Shown: positions 35,150 to 43,662, numbered from the stretch's first letter. The stretch is DNA of 64,000 bases from Sulfurovum sp. (GCA_027049035.1 JALTVI010000107.1:73824-137823); one strand, 5' to 3'. The notes: generated from the sequence alone by a model not told the origin. Numbers and translations are program-made.

Positions 35150-35298
35150 TATAATTACGCCGTTTGTACAAAGTGATAAGTAGGGAAATCGGTTGCATTT
35201 ATGTGCCGGTTGGCAGTGGAGACACTGTTTACGCTATCCGAACGGACTTTGGGAAACAGTCGAAGAGACTTAAAACCTACTAATCTAAAGGATATGAA
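35150..35298 (+). promoter_or_regulatory. atpE promoter and long structured leader
   Basis: TATAAT at 35150-35155 would start an RNA with about 135 untranslated bases before atpE. The leader holds CAGTG-GAGA-CACTG (35214-35227), a GNRA-capped stem, and GTAGG...CCTAC at its borders. No known riboswitch was recognised. Confidence 0.5.
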
Positions 35299-35604
35299 AT
35301 GAAAAAGTTTTTCCTGCTTTTCCTGGCACTCGGTGCTGTTGCTTTCGCTGGTGAAGGCGAATCTATGATCAAAGCATACTCAGTCGTTGCTGCCGGTGTC
35401 GGTCTTGGTCTCGCTGCTCTTGGTGGTGCGATCGGTATGGGTCACACTGCTGCTGCTACAATCGCTGGTACAGCGAGAAACCCAGGTCTCGGCGGTAAGC
35501 TGATGACTACAATGTTCATTGCTCTGGCGATGATCGAAGCACAGGTTATCTATACACTGGTAATCGCGCTGATCGCTCTCTACGCTAACCCATTCATCGG
35601 GTAA
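35299..35604 (+). CDS. atpE: ATP synthase F0 subunit c
   Basis: 101 residues. An extra N-terminal hydrophobic leader (FFLLFLALGAVAFAGEGESM) is followed by two membrane helices: the first is glycine-rich (VVAAGVGLGLAALGGAIGMG), then a polar loop with TAGTARNPG, then the second with the ion-binding Glu in FIALAMIEAQVIYTLV. It forms the rotor ring. The leader is longer than in most c subunits, as is usual in Campylobacterota. The gene stands alone between a receiver gene and tRNA-Leu, away from the rest of the atp genes, also typical for this phylum. Confidence 0.95.
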   Translation: MKKFFLLFLALGAVAFAGEGESMIKAYSVVAAGVGLGLAALGGAIGMGHTAAATIAGTARNPGLGGKLMTTMFIALAMIEAQVIYTLVIALIALYANPFIG

Positions 35605-35621
35605 GCTAAGGAGACTTTAAG

Positions 35622-35653
35622 GTTGTGGCGGTATACTTCCGCTACAACTTTTT
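35622..35653 (+). terminator. Intrinsic terminator of atpE
   Basis: GTTGT-GGCGG pairs with CCGC-ACAAC and is followed by TTTTTG. A classic stem and T run. Confidence 0.8.
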
Positions 35654-35701
35654 GTTAAGCCCTCATTTAAAAACTTCAGATAGTTTCAAACTATCGAAAA
35701 T

Positions 35702-35786
35702 GCGTCAGTGGTGGAACGGTAGACACGCTACCTTGAGGGGGTAGTGCCCTAGTGGTGTGGAGGTTCAAATCCTCTCTGACGCACCA
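35702..35786 (+). tRNA. tRNA-Leu (GAG)
   Basis: 85 bases with encoded CCA. The acceptor GCGTCAG pairs with CTGACGC. The anticodon stem CTACC/GGTAG encloses loop TTGAGGG, giving anticodon GAG for CUC/CUU Leu. A long variable arm (TGCCC..GTGGTG region) marks a class II tRNA, and the T loop is TTCAAAT. The left end of an IS30 element is 11 bases downstream. Confidence 0.96.
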
Positions 35787-35796
35787 TCCTTTTAAA

Positions 35797-36911
35797 TCGC
35801 CAATTCAAAACATAAATGCAATTCACCTAAAATCACGCAGCGATTTCCTTCGTAAATTCTTCAAAAAACACCTCATAAGGCGTCCTGAATCCAAGTACTT
35901 TCCGCGGTCTGTGATTTAACTTCTCCTGTATGGTAATGATTTCCTCCTTTGAGACTTTTGTAAAGTCAGTTTTTTTAGGTAGATACTGTCGTATTAGTCC
36001 ATTGGTATGTTCATTTAATCCTCTCTCCCAGGAGTGATAGGGATGTGCGAAATAGAAGTCTGTATCCAATACATTGGAAACGATCTTGTGATAGGCAAAC
36101 TCCTTGCCGTTGTCACTGGTAATGGTTTTAAGTACCGGCTTGATAGGCTCAAGCATTTCAATCAATGCTTTGGTAACAACATCAGCATGTTTGGAAGCCA
36201 CTTTTCGAATGAGTGAGAACTTTGACTTCCTGTCAACCACAGTCACCAGTGCACCGATATGGTCTTTACCAATGACAGTATCGATCTCCAAGTCTCCGAT
36301 ACGCCGTTTCTTCTCTACGATCTTTGGACGCTTGTCGATCATCGTTCTGCCAACAATGGTGCCTCTACGCTGATAGGTGTTGGAGCGCTTATGATACTTC
36401 TTGTTCTTGTGCCTGAGGTATTTGTAGAGTCTGCCTTTGTTCGCTTTATTGCGGTAAATGAACTGATAGATCGTTTCATGGGAGATAGTACCCAGTCCCT
36501 CATACTGCATTCTTCCTGCAATCTGTTCTGGAGACCAGTGCTCTTTGAGTTTGGCACGGATATACTTTTCGACTTTATCGGTGATCACGGTATATTTGGG
36601 TTTGGTCTGATGACGTAGCTCTGTCAAACATTGTGCACTCTGATAGCGATATTCTCCAATATATGCTTCAGTATTGCGTCTGATTTCTCTACTGACGGTA
36701 GAGGGGTGTACCCCTATATCTGCTGCAATATCTTTTTGCTTCCAGCCTATTTGCAATAAAGCCCAAATTTGGTATCTTTCTTTTGGGGTTAACTGTTTAT
36801 ATTTCATAGTGCATTCCTAGTTTTGTGGTGAAAAAAGGATAACCTATGATCGGTTAACCCTCTCTTTCACGTTACTTTCTCAGAAATTGCACTTATTGTT
36901 GGAATTGGCGA
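35797..36911 (-). mobile_element. IS30-family insertion sequence
   Basis: About 1.1 kb, bounded by imperfect inverted repeats of about 26 bases: CGCCAATTC...TGCAATT on the left (35798-35823) and its complement AATTGCA...GAATTGGCG on the right (36885-36910). It carries one full-length transposase on the minus strand, so the copy may be active. A target duplication is not clear from the flanks. Confidence 0.88.
35833..36807 (-). CDS. IS30-family transposase
   Basis: 324 residues, intact. The N-terminal helix-turn-helix KYKQLTPKERYQIWALLQIG plus VHPSTVSREIRRN is typical of IS30. The DDE nuclease domain shows DLEIDTVIGK (first Asp), TITSDNGKEFAYH (second Asp) and the glutamate region ERGLNEHTNGLIRQYLPKKTDF, then LNHRPRKVLGFRTPYEVF. 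Start ATG 36807 has AGGAATGCAC upstream. It transposes the surrounding element. Confidence 0.96.
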   Translation of the reverse strand: MKYKQLTPKERYQIWALLQIGWKQKDIAADIGVHPSTVSREIRRNTEAYIGEYRYQSAQCLTELRHQTKPKYTVITDKVEKYIRAKLKEHWSPEQIAGRMQYEGLGTISHETIYQFIYRNKANKGRLYKYLRHKNKKYHKRSNTYQRRGTIVGRTMIDKRPKIVEKKRRIGDLEIDTVIGKDHIGALVTVVDRKSKFSLIRKVASKHADVVTKALIEMLEPIKPVLKTITSDNGKEFAYHKIVSNVLDTDFYFAHPYHSWERGLNEHTNGLIRQYLPKKTDFTKVSKEEIITIQEKLNHRPRKVLGFRTPYEVFFEEFTKEIAA

Positions 36912-37003
36912 ATTTATCTCTAAACAACTTATCTTTTTTACTTCACTTACAATCCAAATAGAGTACACTATAGTTTAATGTAACTTCAAACAAGGCAAAC
37001 AGT

Positions 37004-37201
37004 ATGGAAGCATTTGGCGGTTTGATTGTATTGATATTTGGGTTTGGGATTTTTCTCTTTTGGGTTTGGGCACTGATCGATATTCTCAAAAGTGACTTCA
37101 AGGACAGCATCAACAAGCTGATATGGCTGCTGGTTGTCTTTTTTCTCTATGGCTTCGGTGCACTACTGTACTATTTTATAGGAAGAAAGCAGAAGGCATA
37201 A
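37004..37201 (+). CDS. Small membrane protein (PLDc_N-like)
   Basis: 65 residues with two hydrophobic helices (IVLIFGFGIFLFWVWALIDIL and LIWLLVVFFLYGFGALLYYFI) and a basic tail GRKQKA. The WALIDILKSDF and GALLYYFIGR elements resemble the N-terminal membrane region of cardiolipin synthases (PLDc_N). Proteins with only this part are common and of unknown role. A promoter-like TATAGT lies upstream at about 36968. Alone between IS30 and hup. Confidence 0.75.
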   Translation: MEAFGGLIVLIFGFGIFLFWVWALIDILKSDFKDSINKLIWLLVVFFLYGFGALLYYFIGRKQKA

Positions 37202-37364
37202 AGTGACTTTTTTGTGACATTTGGGAAATAAGACGCAAAATTTGCCTTTAAGATCGTGAAAATGCCTTCAAAAGCCCATTTTATGGGAAGTTGCTGCTCT
37301 ATTTTATGAAATTTTAAGAATAGTTTGTGCTATAATAAACCATCTTAACAATAAAGGAAGAAGA

Positions 37365-37649
37365 ATGACAAAAGCAGAATTCGTAGAACTGGTTCAGAAA
37401 AACGGAGAGTATGAGAGCAAAGCGGCAGCAGAGAGAGCGGTAAAAGCGTTCATTGACTCTGTAACAGAAGCACTGACAAAAAAAGAGTCAGTTTCTCTCG
37501 TAGGTTTCGGAACCTTCTCTACAGCAGAAGTAGCAGCGAAAAGCGGTAAAGTACCTGGTACAGACAAAACATACAGCAAGCCTGCACACACTGCACCCAA
37601 GTTCAAATTCGGTAAGACGCTCAAAGACGCTGTTGCAGCGGCGAAGTAA
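37365..37649 (+). CDS. hup: HU-family DNA-binding protein
   Basis: 94 residues. MTKAEFVELVQKNGEYESKA, helix AVKAFIDSVTEAL, then VSLVGFGTFSTAEVAAKSGKVPGT (arm start GFGTF) and PKFKFGKTLKDAV are the HU/IHF pattern. It bends and compacts DNA non-specifically. TATAAT is at 37331-37336 and AAAGGAAGAAGA is the ribosome site. Confidence 0.95.
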   Translation: MTKAEFVELVQKNGEYESKAAAERAVKAFIDSVTEALTKKESVSLVGFGTFSTAEVAAKSGKVPGTDKTYSKPAHTAPKFKFGKTLKDAVAAAK

Positions 37650-37658
37650 TTGCCTTTT

Positions 37659-37676
37659 GACTGCCTCTGGGCAGTC
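37659..37676. terminator. Hairpin between hup and a converging small gene
   Basis: GACTGCC (37659-37665) pairs with GGCAGTC (37670-37676). It lies between converging genes and may stop transcription both ways, though the T run is short. Confidence 0.5.
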
Positions 37677-37685
37677 GCCTACCTT

Positions 37686-37895
37686 TCACCCCTTTCCCAC
37701 TTTCTGAACGAAAACCGTTTTATTATCATTCATACACATATTGCGTGCTTTCTTTACGCTGGAGCAGTTGGCTACCTGTGAAGTGACATAGATAACCGTT
37801 GCAAGCATAAAGACCAGCATACTGCCTATGAAAGTCGATACCAGAATAACATTGCGGTAATCCTTACACTTTTTCCAAAAGTTCCGCCACCACAT
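37686..37895 (-). CDS. Small single-span membrane protein, unknown
   Basis: 69 residues starting MWWRNFWKKC after an AAGGAGCAGCAG site; a longer frame to 37958 lacks one. One helix (VILVSTFIGSMLVFMLATVIYV) separates a short basic N-terminus from a periplasmic part with two Cys (ANCSSVKKARNMC) that could form a disulfide. No family recognised. Confidence 0.6.
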   Translation of the reverse strand: MWWRNFWKKCKDYRNVILVSTFIGSMLVFMLATVIYVTSQVANCSSVKKARNMCMNDNKTVFVQKVGKG

Positions 37896-37992
37896 CTGCT
37901 GCTCCTTCTCTTTTTTTTTCAGTATAAACCTGTTATGTGGAATGTATGTGGAGTACAAAATGGTATAATGTCATCAAAAAAAGTGAGCTTCG

Positions 37993-38790
37993 ATGGATTT
38001 GAAAGAGACTATAGGACTGGGTGTGGCAGGAAACTTCGCGCACCATCTCGAACAGGCGGGAGAGCTGAAAGACTTTGAGAATGTTGTAACAGAGGCCCCG
38101 GAGGCCCCAAAGGGCATTTTCCCTTTCTATCTGCCGGGAAATGAAGGGTTTTTGGGAATTTACTGTATTGGTACGGACACACTGCAGCTTCCCTCTTACG
38201 AAGCCAATGCGCAAGTAGAACCGGAGATTGCGGTGCTGTTTGAGATTGTCTATGATGATGCAATGCGTGTGAGCGAGCTTGTTGCCAAGTGCTTTACCAC
38301 TTTCAACGACTGCACCATCCGCAAAGAGGGGGCAAAGAAGATTTCGGAGAAGAAGTCGTGGGGTCCTAATTCCAAGGGAATCGGTGACAAATGGATCGAG
38401 ATTGACAGATTTGAAACGGGTGGGGTCATGGACCGCTACCATCTCTGCTCCTATGTCAGACGTGACGGGGTGTTGCATCCGTACGGTGTGGATGCACCGC
38501 TGCTAGGCTACAGCTACTTTTACGGGAAGCTCACGAACTGGCTGGTAGACAAGATGAACAACCAGGAGGATTTTGGCCCCCTTGAGAACATTTATGAACA
38601 TCTGAAAGCGTGCGGGTACCCCAAAGAGGCGCTTATCTCCATCGGGGCGACAGCTTATGCGGAGTTTGGAGAGAAGAACTATCTGCAATCCGGTGATGAA
38701 GTGTTTGTAATCGCTTATGACGGAAGTCGTGAGAAGGGGGATTTGACCCCTTCTGAGAGCAAGGTGATATTACACCAGAAAGTAGTGTGA
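37993..38790 (+). CDS. DUF5718-like protein of unknown function
   Basis: 265 residues, soluble. GLGVAGNFAHHLEQAGELKDF opens the protein; EPEIAVLFEIVYDD, WGPNSKGIGDKWIEIDRF and HLCSYVRRDGVLHPYGVDAPL are likely conserved blocks. It resembles the family I remember as DUF5718, which is distantly fumarylacetoacetase-like; this link is weak. No catalytic residues can be assigned. It converges with the ferritin-like gene, with stop codons one base apart. Confidence 0.7.
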   Translation: MDLKETIGLGVAGNFAHHLEQAGELKDFENVVTEAPEAPKGIFPFYLPGNEGFLGIYCIGTDTLQLPSYEANAQVEPEIAVLFEIVYDDAMRVSELVAKCFTTFNDCTIRKEGAKKISEKKSWGPNSKGIGDKWIEIDRFETGGVMDRYHLCSYVRRDGVLHPYGVDAPLLGYSYFYGKLTNWLVDKMNNQEDFGPLENIYEHLKACGYPKEALISIGATAYAEFGEKNYLQSGDEVFVIAYDGSREKGDLTPSESKVILHQKVV

Positions 38791-39309
38791 CTACCCGTTG
38801 ATCTGCTGCTTGATCTCTGTGACAAATTCGGTGATATCGTCATGGAGAGCCTGCAGGTCCTCTTCATGCTCCACTTCATCCGCAAGGATCTGAGAAACAA
38901 GATTGTAGGTGACAATGTCTTTGTTGTGTGTTGCTTCAGCGATCTGGGAATAGACACTGATGGCACACTGCTCCCCTTTGATGGCATCTTCAAGAATGTT
39001 AACCACATTGTATGTTGTAGGAGCATCATAGCCGCAGTTGGTGTGAGTGAACCACGCTTCAGGATGCAGCAGCGGAGTGCCCCCAAGCTGGAGGATACGG
39101 TCGGCAACCATGTTGGCGTGTCGAAGTTCATCTGCAGCATGCTGGGTAAGTTCCGCAATAGCGGCATCTTTCATAATGCCGCTAATGACTTTGGCTTCAA
39201 TGAAATACTGGTAGTATGCCAGCCACTCATCTGCATACGCTCGATTGAGCATGGTGATGATCTCGTTGATCTCGATACCGTGTATGATTGAATTTCCTTT
39301 GCGTGCCAT
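38791..39309 (-). CDS. Ferritin-like protein (Dps-like/bacterioferritin type)
   Basis: 172 residues forming a four-helix bundle. Metal ligands are Glu in ADEWLAYYQYF, Glu-x2-His in ADELRHANMVADRI, Glu in DAIKGEQCAISVY and E-x2-H in ADEVEHEEDLQAL. Two Cys (TNCGYD and GEQCA) near the metal site recall DPSL/thioferritin proteins, which detoxify peroxide while oxidising iron. This fits a microaerobe. Heme ligation cannot be judged. Start ATG 39309; a TATAAA-type -10 lies about 40 bases upstream. Confidence 0.85.
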   Translation of the reverse strand: MARKGNSIIHGIEINEIITMLNRAYADEWLAYYQYFIEAKVISGIMKDAAIAELTQHAADELRHANMVADRILQLGGTPLLHPEAWFTHTNCGYDAPTTYNVVNILEDAIKGEQCAISVYSQIAEATHNKDIVTYNLVSQILADEVEHEEDLQALHDDITEFVTEIKQQING

Positions 39310-39393
39310 GTGAACTCCTTACAGATTATGTTTTAAAATAAGTTGACATAATTTATAGTAGCGGAGTTGTACTTAAAGGAAAATAATTTTCAT

Positions 39394-40524
39394 TTAACCC
39401 TTGAACCATCCTTTGATGCGTTCGAATGCAGATTCGAATGCACTCTTGTGTGGATGGCTCTCCACACCGTAGCTCTCCTGCAGTTTTTCCAGCAGCTCTT
39501 TCTGTTCGTCGTTGAACTTTTTGGGGAGTATGAGTTTGATCTGCGCGATGAGGCGTCCCTTTCTGCCGCTGTGGACATCCGGAACCCCTTCGCCGTCGAA
39601 GACAAACTGTTCTCTGTCTTTGGTGCCCTGCTTGAGGTTGAGTTCGAGTTCGCCTTTTAGGGCAGGGATGGAGATGGTCTCTCCCAGAATCGCCTGTGTG
39701 AAGAAGACCGGCACTTCGATGTAGATGTCGTTGCCGTTTCTTACAAAGTGCTCATCCTCTTCTACATAGAAGGTCAGATAGAGATCGCCGCGTCTGCCGT
39801 CTTTGGATTCGTTTCCGTGACCCGGTACTCTCAGACGGTTTCCGCTGTCCACGCCGGCAGGGATCTTGACCGTAACGCTCTCCTCTTTGACCTCGTACCC
39901 TTTTCCGTGACAGGTAGGACACTTCTGCTCTATCTTCTTACCCATTCCGTGACACTTCGGACACTCCTGTGCAAAGGTCATGAAGCCCTGGCGCATGACG
40001 ATCTGTCCCTGGCCTCCACAGTAGTCGCAGGTGGTCATCTTGCCGTCTTTGGCACCCGTACCCTGGCAGTCACGGCAGTAGGTCTTGTAGCGGATATCGA
40101 CAGTCTTTTCACAGCCGAATACCGCTTCATTGAACTGCAGCGTCAACTCCATTTCAAAGTCGAGAGCATACTTCTGTCCCGGGTCGCGTCTGCTCTGCCC
40201 AAAGCCGCCAAAGCCTCCGCCGCCACCGAACATGGAGTTGAAGATATCCATGATATCATCCATGTTTGCACCGCCGAATCCGCCGCCGGCTCCCTGTCCC
40301 TGCAGACCCTCTTTCCCGTAGCGGTCGTAGATGGCCCGCTTCTCTTCGTCACTGAGTACCTGGTAGGCTTCGTTGATGAGCTTGAACTTCTCTTCGGCCT
40401 CTTTGTCATCCGGGTTTCTGTCTGGGTGGTACTTGAGTGCCAGTTTGCGGTAGGCTTTCTTCAGCTCCGCACCGCTGCAGTCTCTGCTGACCTCGAGTAT
40501 TTCGTAGTAGTCCATTTCGCTCAT
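39394..40524 (-). CDS. dnaJ: Chaperone DnaJ
   Basis: 376 residues. J domain with HPD ([12 protein letters not shown]), a Gly/Phe region (GGGFGGFG), and four CxxCxGxG zinc motifs ([32 protein letters not shown]). The C-terminal client domain has [18 protein letters not shown]. It delivers clients to DnaK. The start [10 protein letters not shown] at 40524 follows AGGAGAA; the longer frame upstream has no site. It is separate from dnaK (44741), and I see no copy of the heat-shock inverted repeat upstream of it. Confidence 0.97.
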   Translation of the reverse strand: MSEMDYYEILEVSRDCSGAELKKAYRKLALKYHPDRNPDDKEAEEKFKLINEAYQVLSDEEKRAIYDRYGKEGLQGQGAGGGFGGANMDDIMDIFNSMFGGGGGFGGFGQSRRDPGQKYALDFEMELTLQFNEAVFGCEKTVDIRYKTYCRDCQGTGAKDGKMTTCDYCGGQGQIVMRQGFMTFAQECPKCHGMGKKIEQKCPTCHGKGYEVKEESVTVKIPAGVDSGNRLRVPGHGNESKDGRRGDLYLTFYVEEDEHFVRNGNDIYIEVPVFFTQAILGETISIPALKGELELNLKQGTKDREQFVFDGEGVPDVHSGRKGRLIAQIKLILPKKFNDEQKELLEKLQESYGVESHPHKSAFESAFERIKGWFKG

Positions 40525-40609
40525 TGGCGTTCTCCTGAAATAGGTAAAATCTTGGGCGAATTCTACCATAATTTCGTTATAATGGCTAATCAAAAAAAGG
40601 TGGGCAATC

Positions 40610-40912
40610 ATGGTCGTACACATCGTACTTTTCAAATTCAAAGAAGAACACAAACAGGCCAATATGATTCAGGCAAAGCAGATGCTCGAAAACCTGATGG
40701 GTGCGGTACCCTCACTGCGCAGCATCGATGTGGGGATGAACTTCTCCAAAGAGGAGCGTGCAATGGACTTGAGCATCATCACGACATTCGAGAGCAAAGA
40801 GGGACTGGAGGCGTATGCCGTACATCCTGAACATTTGAAAGTGGTCGATTTTATCAAACAGGTCGTGGAGTACTCAAAAGTAGTCGATTACGAAAAGCAT
40901 GACGGATTGTAG
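40610..40912 (+). CDS. Dabb-family stress-responsive A/B barrel protein
   Basis: 100 residues. [52 protein letters not shown] follow the Dabb pattern of small dimeric barrel proteins. Function unknown in bacteria. It starts after AAAGGTGGGCAATC, behind a TATAAT near 40574. Divergent from dnaJ. Confidence 0.85.
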   Translation: MVVHIVLFKFKEEHKQANMIQAKQMLENLMGAVPSLRSIDVGMNFSKEERAMDLSIITTFESKEGLEAYAVHPEHLKVVDFIKQVVEYSKVVDYEKHDGL

Positions 40913-41028
40913 ATTGATAATTGGTGATGGAGAATGGAAGATGATGGTTGCTTTTCTTCGAAAAGCTTTTTTTAAGATATAGGACTTCTGTTCTATGATT
41001 GAATATTTGAGATAAACAGCATTGCGTA

Positions 41029-41047
41029 GGGTGCGTAACCACGCACC
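41029..41047. repeat. GGTGCGT palindrome before recR
   Basis: GGTGCGT (41030-41036) pairs with ACGCACC (41041-41047), followed by AAAAAG. The GTAGGGTGCGT/ACGCACC shape recurs as a dispersed repeat in proteobacteria. Confidence 0.6.
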
Positions 41048-41060
41048 AAAAAGAGTAATC

Positions 41061-41630
41061 ATGAAACAACATAAAATAGAAGCGTTTGAAAATCTGGTGG
41101 AGGCGTTTGGTTCATTGCCCTCAATAGGCAAGAAGACGGCGGTGCGGCTGGCGTACCATGCAGTGATGGAAGACGGATTTGGTGCGCTCAAGCTGGCACA
41201 TGCCATCGAACATGCAGTGGGGACCATCCAAAAGTGCAGCAAGTGTCACAACATGAGTGAGGATGAACTCTGCTCCATCTGCTCGGACCCCTACCGCGAT
41301 ACTACCAAGCTCTGTATCGTTCAGAGTGCGAAAGATATTCTGACCATCGAGGAGAGCGGGCAGTTTGACGGGGTCTACTATGTTATCTCGCAGGTGCAGG
41401 ATATGGATGAGTCGCATCTCTTCTATGCCGTGGATGGGGTCGAAGAGATTATCTTCGCCTTTCCTCCAAGCATCGCGACCGATACGATGATCCTCTATAT
41501 CGAGGACAAGCTCTCCGGTCTGCCAATCAAGTTTACGAAGATAGCACAGGGTGTGCCTACGGGAGTGGAGCTGGAGAATATCGATATGATATCGCTCTCA
41601 CGTGCGCTTGAGGCGAGGGTGAAGATATAA
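41061..41630 (+). CDS. recR: Recombination mediator RecR
   Basis: 189 residues. Helix-hairpin-helix start (FENLVEAFGSLPSIGKKTAVRLAYH), C4 zinc finger (CSKCHNMSEDELCSIC) and a Toprim domain (LCIVQSAKDILTIEESGQFDGVYYV). The C-terminus has GVPTGVELENIDMISLSRAL. It helps load RecA on gapped DNA. The start at 41061 has a weak ribosome site. It is flanked on both sides by GGTGCG palindromes. Confidence 0.95.
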   Translation: MKQHKIEAFENLVEAFGSLPSIGKKTAVRLAYHAVMEDGFGALKLAHAIEHAVGTIQKCSKCHNMSEDELCSICSDPYRDTTKLCIVQSAKDILTIEESGQFDGVYYVISQVQDMDESHLFYAVDGVEEIIFAFPPSIATDTMILYIEDKLSGLPIKFTKIAQGVPTGVELENIDMISLSRALEARVKI

Positions 41631-41641
41631 AACAGATGCAG

Positions 41642-41684
41642 GGTGCGCAGTGCCTAGTGGAAATACCTTTGGGGTACACGCACC
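41642..41684. repeat. GGTGCG palindrome after recR
   Basis: GGTGCG (41642-41647) pairs with CGCACC (41679-41684), with an inner, weakly paired stem, and TTTTAT follows. It resembles the repeat before recR and could act as the terminator. Confidence 0.5.
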
Positions 41685-41700
41685 TTTTATGTCGTATCTG

Positions 41701-42744
41701 CTATTGTGTTTTCTGGTCTATATACTCCTGTATGAACTTGCGTACATCGGCATAGACGAAAGAGTCTTTGTATCCTTCGATCTTTCCGCCGCTGGCATTG
41801 GGATGGCCACCGCCGTTGCCGATCTGTGCCGCCATCTGAGAGACATCGACTTTGTTGTTGCTGCGAAGTGAGAAGTTGCCCCTGAAGTTGACATCCATAT
41901 AGAAGTCGTAGTCGGGATTGTTGACAAGAAAGGTATTGCCTATAATAGAGGTGTTTCCGACGTTGTAGCCAAGGATGCCTTTGTAGTCCTTGTAGTGAAT
42001 GGTCAGACGCTGCTTGTCTTTGGTGAGCAGATCGGTGACGTAGTCGGCGACGAGGTTGTCTTTTGTTTTGTTGGTCCCCTTCTTGAAAAAGGCCTTCTTG
42101 ATCTGGTGTAGGTCATCATCGAGCTGGATAGGTGCTTCGTGTGCACTGATGCGCTCTTTTGCCGCTTCGATCATAGCAAGTTTGAACGCCCTATCCTCTT
42201 CGGGGAAGAGAATGCGGTTGATCTCGCGTGCTCCGGAGATCATGCCGAGCATCACTTTTCCGTATTCGAAGTAGGGGTCTTCATCTTTCCAGATGTCGAT
42301 AGCATTGATGGCCTTTACAATGTCGGCATATTCGTTTTCAGGGTCGAAACCGTAGTGTTGCTGCAGCCAGTCGTAGGTAATGAGCGTGGCACAGCGGCTG
42401 GTATCGAGCGTATACCAGGCAAAGCGTTCCGCAGCGTTTGCCCCGGTAGCGTGATGGTCGAGCAGCTGCAGTTTTGCGCCGATGCGCATGGCTTCCTTTT
42501 CGATCCAGTTCCCCTCTTTGGTTGTGAGGTTGAGGTCTGTGATAAGGATAAGACGTTCAGTGCTGTCACCCTGGATGAATTTGTCCTGTTCGATCTTTTT
42601 GACCATCTCTTCGAGGCGTGCAGTCACTTCAGGCCCGTAGTTGGCATTGTAGCACTCGATCTTTCCGAAACATTTGGTGGTCAGATACTGGCATCCGTAG
42701 CCGTCAAGGTCGATGTGTGAGAGGTGATAAACGTGTTGTGCCAT
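41701..42744 (-). CDS. DHH/DHHA1-family phosphoesterase
   Basis: 347 residues. The N-terminal DHH domain has HLSHIDLDGYG, ILITDLNLT and LQLLDHHATG (the DHH motif), and the C-terminal DHHA1 domain has GNGGGHPNASGGKIEGY. Metal-dependent members hydrolyse short RNAs (NrnA/NrnB) or cyclic dinucleotide products. Which applies here is open; a c-di-GMP-related role is possible given the riboswitch but unproven. The ATG overlaps the stop of the Rrf2 regulator (TAATG). Confidence 0.88.
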   Translation of the reverse strand: MAQHVYHLSHIDLDGYGCQYLTTKCFGKIECYNANYGPEVTARLEEMVKKIEQDKFIQGDSTERLILITDLNLTTKEGNWIEKEAMRIGAKLQLLDHHATGANAAERFAWYTLDTSRCATLITYDWLQQHYGFDPENEYADIVKAINAIDIWKDEDPYFEYGKVMLGMISGAREINRILFPEEDRAFKLAMIEAAKERISAHEAPIQLDDDLHQIKKAFFKKGTNKTKDNLVADYVTDLLTKDKQRLTIHYKDYKGILGYNVGNTSIIGNTFLVNNPDYDFYMDVNFRGNFSLRSNNKVDVSQMAAQIGNGGGHPNASGGKIEGYKDSFVYADVRKFIQEYIDQKTQ

Positions 42745-43142
42745 TAAAGAATCTCGCCGAGTGTCAGACCGTGGAGGAAGTCATCAATCTTGGTTTGAAA
42801 ATTGGCCAAAAAAGGGGAGATGGCACAGTTTCCAATGGCACCGTTGGGACAGGTGTTCATATAGCTGGTACAGTCAAAGACAGCAGGCGCTTTCCCCTCG
42901 GCTGCAAGAATAATGCTGTGTACGGTGATCTCATTAACGTCACGGGCGAGGACAAATCCGCCGTGTGCGCCTTTTCGTGACTCCAGGATTCCCTCTTTGG
43001 CGAGGCTCTGAAGAATCTTGGCAAGAAAACTTTTCGGAATACTGAGTTCATTGGCCAGTTGCTCTGCACCAATGGGTTTTTCTGCATTGCGAATGACATC
43101 CAGCGAGAGCAGGGCATATTCGCTTGCACGAGTTAATAACAT
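42744..43142 (-). CDS. Rrf2-family transcriptional regulator (IscR-like)
   Basis: 132 residues. N-terminal winged helix MLLTRASEYALLSLDVIRNA, with recognition region IPKSFLAKILQSLAKEGIL and GGFVLARDVNEITV. Three Cys in DCTSYMNTCPNGAIGNCAI could bind an Fe-S cluster, so it probably senses iron, oxygen or nitric oxide. It heads an operon with the DHH gene. An inverted repeat straddling its likely transcription start suggests autorepression. Confidence 0.9.
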   Translation of the reverse strand: MLLTRASEYALLSLDVIRNAEKPIGAEQLANELSIPKSFLAKILQSLAKEGILESRKGAHGGFVLARDVNEITVHSIILAAEGKAPAVFDCTSYMNTCPNGAIGNCAISPFLANFQTKIDDFLHGLTLGEIL

Positions 43143-43170
43143 AATGATTACCTTTGTTACATAAGTCTAA

Positions 43171-43201
43171 TTAGGAGTATTTTACTCTAAATACTATTAT
43201 A
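43171..43201 (-). promoter_or_regulatory. Rrf2 promoter and operator
   Basis: TATAAT on the minus strand (43201-43196) is followed around the start site by TTAGAGT-N5-ACTCCTAA (43190-43171). This near-perfect inverted repeat is well placed for repression by the Rrf2 protein itself. Confidence 0.5.
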
Positions 43202-43378
43202 GATAGGTTTACCTTTCCTCCAGGAGTCCTCTACGGAGAGTATCGATCATCAGTTTCTACCGATGCTCCGGCATATTACTGGTCAGGATTTGGCGTAAGT
43301 CCTGTGCAAGGTTATTGTGGTAGAATACCGCACTCATTTTTACAAGTGGGAATTCATTATACCAATCAGGAGGTCATT

Positions 43379-43648
43379 ATGGCTTTGGATCAGGCGAAAA
43401 AAGCAGAAATTATTGCTAAATACGCAAGAGGCGAAAACGATACAGGTTCAACAGAGGTACAGGTTGCTCTGCTTACAGAGAGAATCAAGTACCTGACTGA
43501 GCACCTTAAAACAAACAAGAAGGACCACTCTTCAAGACTCGGTCTACTCAAACTTGTCGGTCAAAGAAGAAGACTGATGAGATACCTTAAGAAAGTGGAC
43601 ATCGAAAGATGGCACAAGATCAAGGACGAACTCGGAATTCGTAACTAA
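43379..43648 (+). CDS. rpsO: 30S ribosomal protein S15
   Basis: 89 residues. [58 protein letters not shown] and a tail [13 protein letters not shown] are the S15 pattern. It starts at 43379 after AGGAGGTCATT. A TAGAAT lies about 55 bases upstream. It binds 16S rRNA in the small subunit. Confidence 0.98.
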   Translation: MALDQAKKAEIIAKYARGENDTGSTEVQVALLTERIKYLTEHLKTNKKDHSSRLGLLKLVGQRRRLMRYLKKVDIERWHKIKDELGIRN

Positions 43649-43662
43649 TCTTCTCTCCGACG

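Noticed and set aside
37993-38790. Fumarylacetoacetate hydrolase
   Set aside because: The metal-binding Glu/Asp set of that family is not visible; called DUF5718-like instead.
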